Origin: an uncultured Muribaculaceae bacterium
Lineage (GTDB): Bacteria; Bacteroidota; Bacteroidia; Bacteroidales; Muribaculaceae
Direction of reading: 5' to 3'
DNA length: 60,827 nt
NCBI GenBank assembly: GCA_910588245.1
Contig: CAJUQP010000017.1
Span: 1 to 60,827, forward strand
The stretch's first letter is position 1. Each line of letters begins with the position of its first letter. This document shows, one piece after another, positions 34,488 through 43,674 of the stretch. Below the pieces are notes generated by a model. It made no database searches. It worked only from the letters and a program-made list of their open reading frames with translations, and was not told the DNA's origin. The position numbers and the translations under genes were made by a program.

Positions 34488-35807
34488 ATGTTACTTAGAT
34501 TTGCAGCTGAAAATATAATGTCATTCAGGGATACGGTTGAGTTCAATACGTTTCCTTCAAGCAAGAGCCATAGTCACGACTGGCATAAAGTGGCATGTAA
34601 TCATGCCATTGCGCTGCGTATGTCTGCCATATATGGGGCCAATGGTGCCGGGAAAAGCAACCTTCTTAAATGTATATCATTGCTAAGGGCGATGGTGATG
34701 TCTGAGAAACTTGGAGATCTCCAACTCCCGTATGACCTTTTTTTCAAACTTGATAGAGAGGGTCATTCTCGCCAGTCGGAATTGGCCGTGGAATTTTTCA
34801 CTGAAGGCCAGATTTATTATTATCATGTTGTATTCACTGGTATGGTGGTACGACAGGAAGAACTGTCAATAAGTGGAAAATCAAAGGATATATCGATTTT
34901 CACACGCAGCCATAAGGGCATCTATGTCTCTCCGGAGTTTTTCACGGCTGGAAGTGATGAAAAATCAACAGATGTTTTCCTTGATGCGATTGGCCGTGTT
35001 ATTCGTCCGGATATGTTGGCCTTCTCTTTCTTCGGGCGCTATTATCCGGAGGAGCTGCCGGTTGTGAAAAAAGCATATGATTGGTTCCCTCGCCTTCAGG
35101 TGGTGGCTCCTTCAATGACAGCGGAAGCATTACCTTATCTTATTGAGAAAGATGCGGAATTTGCTGCGCTTGTCAACGAGATAATTCCAGAGTTGAACAC
35201 AGGCATATCCTCTCTGCGTGTCAATTCGTTGGTGATAAACGAAGATGACATTAAAGACAATTCTCCACTCAAAGCCGTCTATAATGCAGCCAAGGCGAAT
35301 CCCGGAAAACCGCAAACGCTGGATTTGCATACTGTAATTATGGAGGGAGGTGTTGTGATGTTAAAATCCTTGATTGCTGTTCATATAAATTCCTATGGGG
35401 AGGAAATTGGTTTGAATATCCGTGAGGAGTCCGACGGTACCCGTCGTCTTGTCGAATATATGCCTCTGCTATATTCGATTCTTCGTAAGGGAGGTGTGTT
35501 TGTAATTGACGAGATTGAAAGGAGCATACATCCTATAATGATCAAGAGCATTATGCGAAAGATTTCTGATAGTAAAGAAGCACGTGGTCAGATTATATTC
35601 ACGACACATGAAAGTTGTCTGCTTGATCAGAATATTTTCCGTCCAGACGAAATATGGTTCGCTCAGAAAGATGTGAATCAGTCAACACAACTTTATCCTT
35701 TGAGTGATTATAATATCCACAAGACAGCCAATATCGAGAACGGCTACTTGGCCGGACGTTATGGAGGCATCCCTTTCCTTTCCAATCTATCTGACTTAAA
35801 GTGGTGA
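34488..35807 (+). CDS. RloA-like AAA15 ATPase (AbiL-type defence component)
   Basis: The 439-residue ABC/SMC-type ATPase has Walker A YGANGAGKSN (49-58, Lys56), a signature-like ESDGTRR (314-320), Walker B GGVFVIDEIERSIHP (Asp341-Glu342) and a switch His in FTTHES. This is the COG1106/AAA15 family, which includes RloA, AbiLi and the PARIS ATPase AriA. Its stop is 1 bp before the RloB-like gene, so the two are translationally coupled. The role is probably phage sensing and control of the RloB effector; that is inference from the family. The region is lower in GC than its neighbours. Confidence 0.82.
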   Translation: MLLRFAAENIMSFRDTVEFNTFPSSKSHSHDWHKVACNHAIALRMSAIYGANGAGKSNLLKCISLLRAMVMSEKLGDLQLPYDLFFKLDREGHSRQSELAVEFFTEGQIYYYHVVFTGMVVRQEELSISGKSKDISIFTRSHKGIYVSPEFFTAGSDEKSTDVFLDAIGRVIRPDMLAFSFFGRYYPEELPVVKKAYDWFPRLQVVAPSMTAEALPYLIEKDAEFAALVNEIIPELNTGISSLRVNSLVINEDDIKDNSPLKAVYNAAKANPGKPQTLDLHTVIMEGGVVMLKSLIAVHINSYGEEIGLNIREESDGTRRLVEYMPLLYSILRKGGVFVIDEIERSIHPIMIKSIMRKISDSKEARGQIIFTTHESCLLDQNIFRPDEIWFAQKDVNQSTQLYPLSDYNIHKTANIENGYLAGRYGGIPFLSNLSDLKW

Positions 35808-35808
35808 T

Positions 35809-36501
35809 ATGATAACGAGACGTAAGGATTACACCAAACATGCTCCATCCAAGGATGCAAGCAAAATTTATATTATCTGTGAAGGTGCGGAAACGGAAAA
35901 GAACTATTTCAGTTTCTTTGAAGGATTGTCATCCAATCTTGAATTGATTGTGGTCCCTCCGGAAGAAGGCACGGATCCGTTGAAACTGATGGCTTTAGCC
36001 AAGCGCATATTGTTGTCAGACACCGGCAGATTTTCCCTTGATTTCATACAACGAGATCAAATATGGTTCGCTATTGATACAGACTCATGGGAGAAAGAAG
36101 GAAAGATTCAGCCACTCCGTGACTTTTGTGCCTGTCAAAATGATTGTATTGCACGGACGTACAGCGAAATGAAACCCTATCAGGCATGGAATGTCGCTCA
36201 AAGTAATCCATGCTTTGAAATATGGCTTTATTATCATCTGTACAGCACATTGCCCGATGAAGCAATGGTTAGAGAATACCCTTCAATGAAGGCTTTTGTG
36301 GATAGTCTTATTGCTGGAGGTTTTGATTTTCAGAAAGACCCAGTGCGCATAGATGATGCGATAATTAACACAGAAACAAATTTTTCCAGACAAGATAATG
36401 GCAATCCGACATTATTCTCAACTGAACAATACCTATTAGGAAAAGAAATATTCAGATTTGTTGGTCTTGAAATCAGAAAGCTCAGAAACAAATTAGGATA
36501 A
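35809..36501 (+). CDS. RloB-like TOPRIM-fold protein (AbiL-type effector)
   Basis: The 230-residue protein has a TOPRIM-like core: catalytic Glu25 in IICEGAETEKNYF and the DxD pair Asp89/Asp91 in WFAIDTDSWEKE. NPCFEIWLYYHL (132-143) is the RloB-family hallmark. TOPRIM effectors act as metal-dependent nucleases in related systems such as OLD and AriB. Paired with RloA, this matches AbiL-type abortive infection. Nuclease activity here is inferred, not shown. Confidence 0.82.
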   Translation: MITRRKDYTKHAPSKDASKIYIICEGAETEKNYFSFFEGLSSNLELIVVPPEEGTDPLKLMALAKRILLSDTGRFSLDFIQRDQIWFAIDTDSWEKEGKIQPLRDFCACQNDCIARTYSEMKPYQAWNVAQSNPCFEIWLYYHLYSTLPDEAMVREYPSMKAFVDSLIAGGFDFQKDPVRIDDAIINTETNFSRQDNGNPTLFSTEQYLLGKEIFRFVGLEIRKLRNKLG

Positions 36502-36632
36502 TACATTTTTATAATAAGGGATCTTCAGGGGTGTACCGGACCTAAAAGTATACACTTAAACATTTTTTTAGAGGTTATTATTTTTTAGAAATAGACATTA
36601 GGCTATTTTTCAATTCGACCGTAAAAGAGACT

Positions 36633-36691
36633 GTCTAACAAGTTGAACTGCACCCCAAAAGTTAGACAAAAAACTTTTGGGGTGCAGTTCA
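36633..36691. repeat. Facing inverted ends resembling IS3-family termini
   Basis: TGAACTGCACCCCAAAAGTT and its exact reverse complement face each other with 8 nt between; GTCTAAC / GTTAGAC form an overlapping pair. The sequence resembles terminal repeats of IS3-type elements in Bacteroidales, but no transposase is present. It could equally be a hairpin terminator or a small non-autonomous element. Confidence 0.45.
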
Positions 36692-36714
36692 GAATCGCAG
36701 ACTCCTTTTGTTTG

Positions 36715-36866
36715 GTATGACGGGCATGTCATACATCTGTGGTGAAAGTCCACGGGGGCGTAGTTGTCGACGAACCCCAGAGCGACTTGCAAGGTTCAAG
36801 CGGCGACGCTTGGGTGAGAAGAAGCAATAGCGAAATCGTGGTCTGACGGACAGAATTCATTACACT
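36715..36866 (+). ncRNA. Possible group II intron 5' fragment (domain I)
   Basis: The plus strand folds into a series of short stems: GTATGAC/GTCATAC, GTGG/CCAC around TGAAAGT, GGGG/CCCC enclosing GTCGAC, CTTG/CAAG, AAGCG/CGCTT, then GAGAAGAAGCAATAGCGAAATCG in a segment resembling bacterial group II intron domain I. No intron-encoded reverse transcriptase or domains V/VI follow, so it would be a dead 5' relic. Recognition is from memory of the pattern, hence moderate confidence. Confidence 0.45.
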
Positions 36867-36913
36867 TTTCCTACCGGATAACCCTCCGTTTAGAAATCAC
36901 TGTTTAAAAACAT

Positions 36914-36943
36914 AGGGTGAACACTCTTATTGGCGTTCACCCT
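36914..36943 (-). terminator. Terminator of the fimbrial operon
   Basis: The stem AGGGTGAAC / GTTCACCCT is followed on the minus strand by ATGTTTTTAAAC. It is about 90 nt past the last fimbrial gene. Confidence 0.75.
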
Positions 36944-37034
36944 GTGATATATCAAGAATTTTTCAGGTTCTCCGCTTTGTTAGAATTGGAGAAGGTTTTA
37001 ATAGTCTGTTGACGAGTTGGCGTAGAAGGAGGAG

Positions 37035-40000
37035 CTACTTTACTGTACGGACGTAGCATGCATCTTCTCCATTATCAATGTTTGATCCGGTTATGGCGTT
37101 AACGTCAAACGAAAAATAATTGATGTCAAGTCCGTATGCGGTGCCATTCTCCGTTTTCCCTTCCCATTGCAAATATTTATCTTTAGCTTGTGTCTCTCTT
37201 GCCCAATATATTGCACCGGTCTTCCTGAAGATATTGACAAATAAAGGTGCCTTTTCTTCAAAAAACTTATATGGAATCGCCCGGGCACAGGCATACCTTA
37301 ATTTGCCATGACCATTCCCTCTAATCTCTGTTGTAGGATTCCCGGCATCATTTAATAGTGCTTCTTTACTATTTTTTCTATGACCATAACCTGATCTGCC
37401 CATGGGGAAGAAGATGTTTCGACCATCGAAACTACTTCCTTTCTCTCTGTCCCAGTAATAGGCGAACATGCCTCGCATTCCTTTGGCACTCGCTTTAGGA
37501 TCAGAATCTCCTCTATGGTATCCATAGGCCATTGTAACAGTGCTCTGCGTTTCGGTTGCTCCGTCAGCATACAGTACTCCATATCCGAAGTTGATATTCG
37601 GGGTAAGGTATAGTCTTTCAAAATCACGCATATCGGCTGCTTTTGCCATCTCTCCCTCAAATCCGGATCCTTTTTTGATATCATTCCATGTTAGATGTTT
37701 TTCTTGTTTATCTCCATTCTCATCTACTACAATGAAATCTGTTGGATATCCGGCATCTTTGAATTGCTCGTAAGATAGATTATAATATACCTCTTTCCCG
37801 CCAATTTTGTAGGCATTGTTCTCTGTGTCTATTCCAATCTTGGAATTTCCCCATTTAAACATGGAGCCTTCATCGCGGGGATCTGTGGCTATCTTATTCT
37901 CAGCAATCATATTACACGTATTCCACATGGTCGCTTGGGCACCACCGGCAGGGTTGGCAAAATCGATACCTTGACCGTCAGGTGCAATTGTTTGCGCATC
38001 ATATCCCCTCCTGACAAAAATCAGATGGGTACATGTGTAATTATGATATTTTATTCTGACCACGGCATTTTGATTGGAGTTCTTAGCAATACGATTGAAC
38101 CGGATATTGAAATCAATCTCGTCGCCTGTCGAGCCGGAGACCTTCTGTTTGCCATCAAGAGTGATAAAGTTTTTATCTCCAATTATCTCGGCAGACCAAG
38201 GCCCTCTTGACGTCACTGGTTTAAAGACGCCATTAGTGGCTTCTTCAGAGAGGAACATCATTGTGACATGAAATGGTTCGGAGCTGCCGGCCTTACGATA
38301 TACCCCTTTGGGATTTACGACTCGCCTTACCTGCACGACATTGACGTCTCGTGTATCTGTCCGGGTATCCGGAGCTGCCCCATCAGTATTATCATTCTTT
38401 TTCTTGAGGGTTGCTATAAGTTTAATCCGGCCAACTCTTTGATAACCGACAAATGGATTGTTGCCGCTATATCCGGTCTGCTTAACCATCACCTTGGCTC
38501 TCGTGAACAAAGGAATTTTAAATGAATAGCTTTTGCCATCCTTGCTGTATGAATAGGCCTCGCGCCCTGCATTTGAAGGGTCGTTCGTGCCATCGAAAAA
38601 ATATTCACGTTTGTTTCTTTTGATTCCCGATTCGCCAATATCTCCCTTGTAATAAGCTTCGTTGACATTGGCAGTCAAAGTATTATAGTCTACCCATGAT
38701 TGGCCACCGGTTGCTTCATCATATGTTATAGCAGTTTTGGTGGTTTCTCTTAATGACAGGAATCCATTACCGTCATTTTTATTAGTGATATTATCGTAGG
38801 GCCACTTGTAGTCACCTGTGGGATATGCCATATTTTCCGTGAGAGTGACATTGGTATTTGTGAGATTGTCTTCTGACAAACTTGTTGGATACCATGGATT
38901 ATGTGTAATCTCAGCCTCTATCTTTGTCACTTCATATCCCGAGGGAGGGGTGTATTTGAAAGGCAGGATAGCGTCATGGTTGTATAGATATGACACATAC
39001 CAAGGATTTGGCACATCAAACCCTTCTGGCTGATCATGATCTATTTGCCAATGATATTCGTTGGCGTTACCCAGGAATTTAAGAGTAAGTTTGTAGTGAT
39101 AGTTTCGCTCAGCCTCATAATTGGTAGTTACATCCTTACCAAGGATAAAACGGTACTTGATTTCATATTCATTGATATTTCCATCGGCAAAAGCTTTGTA
39201 ATATGCGGTGACTTCTATGTATGTGCCATATGGCATATAGTCCTCTTTCTTAAAGCCACTGCTCACCCCTCCGGTGGAATAGTCCGGAATCATCGTACGA
39301 TCGTAGGCTTCCTTATCTTCTTGGGGATATTGCATATTCTCATAAAAGAAAAGGGCATTGGAAACCTGAGTATGAAAATCTATTTTATCATCATTGCTGT
39401 CCGTGATGTGCGGATGGCCTCTTGTTATTTCAGGCCACTTGCTATAATCGTCTCCATTTCCGTAGATGATACAATCTCCTTTATATTCTTCAGTGGGACG
39501 CTGGATGAGACCGTCTTCTGTTTTAACTGTATTGTTATAAATTTTCCCATCTTCATCAAATGTCTGCGGTTGCCCGAATCCAAGAGTGCAAGATCCGGCC
39601 AGATCGTAGATTTTTGCGTCCTTGATATAGATATAGACATTCTCACGAAGATTACTCCCGTCAAAATCTATAGTTATCTTGGATACGCAACGTCTCAACC
39701 ATGCCCTAAAGTTTAGGTTCGGTTTGTTTAACTTGACTTTCTTGAAGGAACTGTTTGATGTAGGAGATATGCCATCTGTTGTATCGAAATAGCCGAGCAT
39801 CTGACGGTTGTTGCAATTGTTGTCCTTATCCCAATGGACGCTAATCTTACGAATCCCGTCAAGTGTATTCCACTGGTCTTTATAAGCACCTTCAGTAAGT
39901 TCATAATATGAAGAATGTTGACCATCCGTGACGATAGCAGATCCTTCTTCCTTGTATTGGCCTATGTTTGCAACAGCAACAATATAATACTCACCAAATG

Positions 40001-40427
40001 GGAGTCGCAAGGGTATCCCGCTTACACTAAGTGTTTGGTTTTCTGCCAAGGGCCTATCTTTATCATTGTCCGTACCCGCATCGCCAGGATTCCTATCGGT
40101 TGTTTGGGGTTTGTATTTTGTAAGATCGACATTGACAATTGATTTTCCTTCAATGAGTTCACCATCCTCATTCTTGAGTATGTTGCCGTCTTTATCGTAA
40201 ACGAGAAGAACGAGATCTGTCAGATCGTTGAATTTATCGCCGGCTGTTTCTTTCGATGCTCTGGTAAGCTTCCCTTCGGCAAACGGTGTAAATGCTGTCT
40301 CCAGGTTCACTGTGGTCTCTCCCTCGGCGTAGTCTCCTGAATCATATCCCAGATCATCGTCCTGACAAGAGACAACGATTGTGGAAAAGACAATTAGAAA
40401 TGATATTTTAGTTAAGTATTTAAGCAT
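37035..40427 (-). CDS. Large fimbrial tip or accessory lipoprotein (DUF4906-like)
   Basis: About 1130 residues with a lipoprotein signal ending STIVVSC. The N-terminal third has the fimbrillin pattern (TLSVSGIPLRLPFGEYYIVAVANIGQY, FRAWLRRCVSKITIDFDGSNL), and an Arg in KLTRASKE at about residue 60 could be an Arg-gingipain-type processing site. The rest is beta-rich, with Asn/Gly-rich segments; size and last position in a fimbrial operon fit a tip adhesin. Base composition is clearly more AT-rich than in the upstream fimbrial genes. The ATG giving a compact signal peptide was preferred to one 7 codons upstream. Confidence 0.7.
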   Translation of the reverse strand: MLKYLTKISFLIVFSTIVVSCQDDDLGYDSGDYAEGETTVNLETAFTPFAEGKLTRASKETAGDKFNDLTDLVLLVYDKDGNILKNEDGELIEGKSIVNVDLTKYKPQTTDRNPGDAGTDNDKDRPLAENQTLSVSGIPLRLPFGEYYIVAVANIGQYKEEGSAIVTDGQHSSYYELTEGAYKDQWNTLDGIRKISVHWDKDNNCNNRQMLGYFDTTDGISPTSNSSFKKVKLNKPNLNFRAWLRRCVSKITIDFDGSNLRENVYIYIKDAKIYDLAGSCTLGFGQPQTFDEDGKIYNNTVKTEDGLIQRPTEEYKGDCIIYGNGDDYSKWPEITRGHPHITDSNDDKIDFHTQVSNALFFYENMQYPQEDKEAYDRTMIPDYSTGGVSSGFKKEDYMPYGTYIEVTAYYKAFADGNINEYEIKYRFILGKDVTTNYEAERNYHYKLTLKFLGNANEYHWQIDHDQPEGFDVPNPWYVSYLYNHDAILPFKYTPPSGYEVTKIEAEITHNPWYPTSLSEDNLTNTNVTLTENMAYPTGDYKWPYDNITNKNDGNGFLSLRETTKTAITYDEATGGQSWVDYNTLTANVNEAYYKGDIGESGIKRNKREYFFDGTNDPSNAGREAYSYSKDGKSYSFKIPLFTRAKVMVKQTGYSGNNPFVGYQRVGRIKLIATLKKKNDNTDGAAPDTRTDTRDVNVVQVRRVVNPKGVYRKAGSSEPFHVTMMFLSEEATNGVFKPVTSRGPWSAEIIGDKNFITLDGKQKVSGSTGDEIDFNIRFNRIAKNSNQNAVVRIKYHNYTCTHLIFVRRGYDAQTIAPDGQGIDFANPAGGAQATMWNTCNMIAENKIATDPRDEGSMFKWGNSKIGIDTENNAYKIGGKEVYYNLSYEQFKDAGYPTDFIVVDENGDKQEKHLTWNDIKKGSGFEGEMAKAADMRDFERLYLTPNINFGYGVLYADGATETQSTVTMAYGYHRGDSDPKASAKGMRGMFAYYWDREKGSSFDGRNIFFPMGRSGYGHRKNSKEALLNDAGNPTTEIRGNGHGKLRYACARAIPYKFFEEKAPLFVNIFRKTGAIYWARETQAKDKYLQWEGKTENGTAYGLDINYFSFDVNAITGSNIDNGEDACYVRTVK

Positions 40428-40500
40428 ATCCGATAATGATAAGATCATATATGTTTCCCAATCAGTCCAGACCGATAATCGAACAGATATTCCTTGGTTG

Positions 40501-42276
40501 TCAGGAGTCTGATTCCTCCTTGATAATCTCTTCTTTTTCTACAATTTCTCTTGTTTCCTCTGTTGGTGTACCATTGGAATTATACTTCTTTAGAAGGGTG
40601 GTGGTAATTTTGTACTCCACCCCATCCTGTGTCTCTGTTTTTACGTCAGGAGTTCCAGCAATTACCCATATGTCAGAATCAGGATCGTCTTCATCCCATG
40701 ATTCTATAAGATAGCGAGGTGTATTATCACTGCCTTTAAGTATCAAACGATTATCCTTGTCATATACAATCGACCAATGGTTGGTAAAGTGTTTTAATCT
40801 CTGTTCTCCATATTTGTCTTTATATATATCTTTTACTTCCGATTGGGAAAAGAGTCTGACTTTACGAGTGCTGCATTCCTGATCATTTTGATCTTGTTGC
40901 GCGAAATTTGTAAGAACCCTGCATCCTTCGGAATCCTTAAGCCATATTTCGATTTCTCCGTCTTCTCCATATACGATGGCATAATAATCGCCTTCTTCCT
41001 TTATGAGCAGTTCACTGCTATTTTCTAAAGTAGGCCATTGTTTATTCTCCATAAATTTTTGGAAATACTCGCCTTCCGGATCAAGCACTCTGAGATCTCC
41101 TCTTTCATCATATTCGAGTCCGTATGTCATGTTAAGTATCTGTTCGGCATAAGGCTGGATGTCGACCGTTGCGGTAAGCTCTTTTTCTTTCATTCCAACT
41201 TTGTAGACGTACCAGTTGTTGCGGAGAATGTCGAAGTGTTTTCCCTCTTTTGAGTCCGGGGTGTCATAATACCTGAAATCGACGTAGTATGATTGGTCGT
41301 CGATACCCTCAAACTTTATCCCGATCTTGCTCCTGTTGGAGTCATCGGCTGTGCCGTCGGAGAGTATGTTTTGGAATTCAGGCACGTAGATCACCCAATT
41401 GTTATTCCCTTCCGCGGTCGTTTTCACGAATTTTATGTCGGTGACATTCTGAGTGGAACCGGGAACGGAAGGGGTTGTTGTGAAACGGATCCCTCCCGCC
41501 TCATCCATCTGGGGATTATACTGATCTTCTTTTGTTATGCCGAGCGGGAATTTGTAACCGCCGGTGTTAACCTTAGTCATGAAAACCTGCGAGATATTAT
41601 GAGTGGATGCTTCGCTTTGCTGCACTTCGATTTTAGCGTAGGCCCTCAGCATGCGCATCTCTCCGAGATTGTAATGCCCTGAATTCGTAGGATTTGCAAA
41701 GATATCTTTCTCAGTCAGAATGCCGATCATAGGAATGAGGTGTCGGGCATCAATCTGTATGTCGGTGGTTGCATTGAAACGGTATGAGGATGCCGTTGCC
41801 AGATCGGATAGAGACGTCGCATCATCAGCGCCTGCAGACGACTCGGTCGAGACATCGGGATATGTTTTCCAGTTGGCAAGTAGCACCGTTTTCAGGAAAG
41901 GATTGTTTTCTGAGATCAATGACTGTCGCACTTTCCCTTCGATTTCATATTTCAGGAGACCGTTTGTGCCTTCTGTTTTGCTGATATTCATCTCGGTAAA
42001 AGTACCGATATATTTGTCTTTATCATTGAAGAAGAGCACCCGGAAGTCGTTGTTATCGATATCGATGTAGTTCTCATATCCGATGCCTGCCTCATACGAT
42101 TCATCGGCGCGGGTAGCACCGGTCTTGAGGCCATCATCGAATACTACGTCTATTCTCAAGCGCATGCCAGCCTCGGGCTCCTTCTCTCCCTGAACGGGGG
42201 CGACGGAGTCGGAACAGCTTCCGGCAAGTAGGGCTGTAGTGGCGAGAATGGTTGATAATATCTTATAAGTCCACAT
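40501..42276 (-). CDS. Fimbrillin-like accessory lipoprotein
   Basis: The 591-residue protein has lipobox LLAGSC (Cys about 21), then AGMRLRIDVVFDDG and GATRADES, where the Arg fits the maturation cleavage seen in FimA/Mfa proteins. A mid-protein MLRAYAKIEVQQSEAS resembles the first strand after the fimbrillin N-terminal domain. The C-terminus is Glu/Lys-rich and ends without the LSW-KR-Q-VD tail of its neighbours. The start overlaps the preceding gene by 14 bp. Probably an Mfa3/4- or FimC/D-like accessory or adaptor subunit. Confidence 0.68.
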   Translation of the reverse strand: MWTYKILSTILATTALLAGSCSDSVAPVQGEKEPEAGMRLRIDVVFDDGLKTGATRADESYEAGIGYENYIDIDNNDFRVLFFNDKDKYIGTFTEMNISKTEGTNGLLKYEIEGKVRQSLISENNPFLKTVLLANWKTYPDVSTESSAGADDATSLSDLATASSYRFNATTDIQIDARHLIPMIGILTEKDIFANPTNSGHYNLGEMRMLRAYAKIEVQQSEASTHNISQVFMTKVNTGGYKFPLGITKEDQYNPQMDEAGGIRFTTTPSVPGSTQNVTDIKFVKTTAEGNNNWVIYVPEFQNILSDGTADDSNRSKIGIKFEGIDDQSYYVDFRYYDTPDSKEGKHFDILRNNWYVYKVGMKEKELTATVDIQPYAEQILNMTYGLEYDERGDLRVLDPEGEYFQKFMENKQWPTLENSSELLIKEEGDYYAIVYGEDGEIEIWLKDSEGCRVLTNFAQQDQNDQECSTRKVRLFSQSEVKDIYKDKYGEQRLKHFTNHWSIVYDKDNRLILKGSDNTPRYLIESWDEDDPDSDIWVIAGTPDVKTETQDGVEYKITTTLLKKYNSNGTPTEETREIVEKEEIIKEESDS

Positions 42277-43504
42277 TTTGCGTGCGTTTAGACCAGGAGA
42301 GTACGTTGATCACGATGTCGCAGTAAAGCCATTTGTCGCCCTTGAGGAAGAAGTCGAGATGGTAGTCATATTCGCGGTCGAGGTATTCCTGGTGTCCGTA
42401 ATTGTAAAGTTCGTAGGCCATGCGCCCCTGAGAGAGCATGGATGGGAGGTTGATGTGTGCCACCACGGCGCCGGTCTCCTTGTTTGAGATCTGGAGTATG
42501 GCGTTGTCGGCATTGTCGCTGCCGTTGTAGATAAGGCGGTTGAACATCAGATTGTAGTGAGCGGTGCGCTGCACCACCTCCGGCTGACCATCGCGTGTTG
42601 GCTGTGCTGCCGGCATGACGCCAGTCTGACCCTTGTGGACGGTTTCCACCTCCATTGTGCCGTCGGAGAGGAACCGGCTTGTCCATGATGCATAAGGGCT
42701 GTAATGGAGCGAGTCGGTGGTCACAACCTCGTTGTCATGGGCGAGATAGCGGTTGTTGTCGAGTAGTCTGACCACGTATTTGTCGGCGCTGACAGCCGCA
42801 GGTTCGTCGAGTTCGCGGAGCGTGATGTTGAGGTGCTTGGTGTCGCGTATGAGCGATACGGTGGCATAGGTGGCATGGTTGTCGGTCACCTCCACCATCT
42901 GGTCGTCGAGGGGATAGACGGAGTAGGGGGGAAGAGTGCGGTGCATGGGAGGTACGCCGCGTCCGTCCTGCGGCAGATATGAACTGACGCGCAGGGTGTG
43001 CCAGAGAGTATCGAGAGGAGCCACATCACTCACGGCATAGTGCCGCGTACCGGGACAGAGCTCAGTGGCACGGTCGAGGGCTATGGAGAGGTTGCCGGCG
43101 TCTGAGGGTGTGTTGCGCCGGTATTTGGCGCCCGGGGTGGTGAGTGCCTCGTTCCAGTCGCGCTGCATGGCCACGGCTTGCAGGCGGTAGCGGCCGGGCT
43201 TGAGTTCGTCAGGCCGGAAATGCATGGTGTATCCATAGACAGAGAGGGGAGCTGCCTCCGCGGAGTTGGAGACGCTTCTGGAGGCGGCGAGGTTGCCCTG
43301 TTCGTCATAGAGATAGAGGGCTACATGGCCAACGTGATCCTTAAACATGTCGGCGCGTTGCGTGTTGTAGTCATACACGAAGCGCACGTAGAGACCCTGC
43401 GGACAGTCGTCGATGCTGTCTTCCATCATTGAGCAAGACGCTATGGTCACTGTCAGTGTGGTTGCTGATATGCAACGTAGGAGAGTATTGAAAAAGCGGT
43501 TCAT
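42263..43504 (-). CDS. FimB/Mfa2-family fimbrial anchor lipoprotein
   Basis: About 413 residues from the ATG of MNRFFNTLLRC; the frame upstream is unrelated. Lipobox VTIASC, then DDCPQGLYVRFVYDYN, the hallmark of the Mfa2/FimB family. These proteins anchor the fimbria to the outer membrane and limit its length. The C-terminus VLSWSKRTQNVDL closely matches that of the adjacent major subunit. It follows the Mfa1-like gene after 170 bp and overlaps the next gene. Confidence 0.85.
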   Translation of the reverse strand: MNRFFNTLLRCISATTLTVTIASCSMMEDSIDDCPQGLYVRFVYDYNTQRADMFKDHVGHVALYLYDEQGNLAASRSVSNSAEAAPLSVYGYTMHFRPDELKPGRYRLQAVAMQRDWNEALTTPGAKYRRNTPSDAGNLSIALDRATELCPGTRHYAVSDVAPLDTLWHTLRVSSYLPQDGRGVPPMHRTLPPYSVYPLDDQMVEVTDNHATYATVSLIRDTKHLNITLRELDEPAAVSADKYVVRLLDNNRYLAHDNEVVTTDSLHYSPYASWTSRFLSDGTMEVETVHKGQTGVMPAAQPTRDGQPEVVQRTAHYNLMFNRLIYNGSDNADNAILQISNKETGAVVAHINLPSMLSQGRMAYELYNYGHQEYLDREYDYHLDFFLKGDKWLYCDIVINVLSWSKRTQNVDL

Positions 43505-43674
43505 TTGTGCTTGTTTTTGATTGGTGGCATGGAGGCGTTTCACGGCCTCCATGCTTTCCCGGGAACGGCCCGGAAACAGCCGTGTGGCTGGGGCAATTAG
43601 CAATTTGTGATTAGAAATCAGTAATTGAGATTACTGATTTCGGGGATTGCAAATCGCGAAATGTGAATTTCTGA

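Larger units (their letters stand above)
36502..37034. other. Accessory remnant region downstream of RloB
   Basis: These 533 bases carry no intact gene. They hold IS-end-like repeats (36531-36556 and 36633-36691), a structured segment resembling group II intron domain I, and the terminator of the fimbrial operon. Confidence 0.6.

Noticed and set aside
34488..36501. PARIS anti-phage system
   Set aside because: The ATPase family is shared, but the second protein has the RloB hallmark NPCFEIWL rather than features I associate with DUF4435/AriB; AbiL-like is the safer name.
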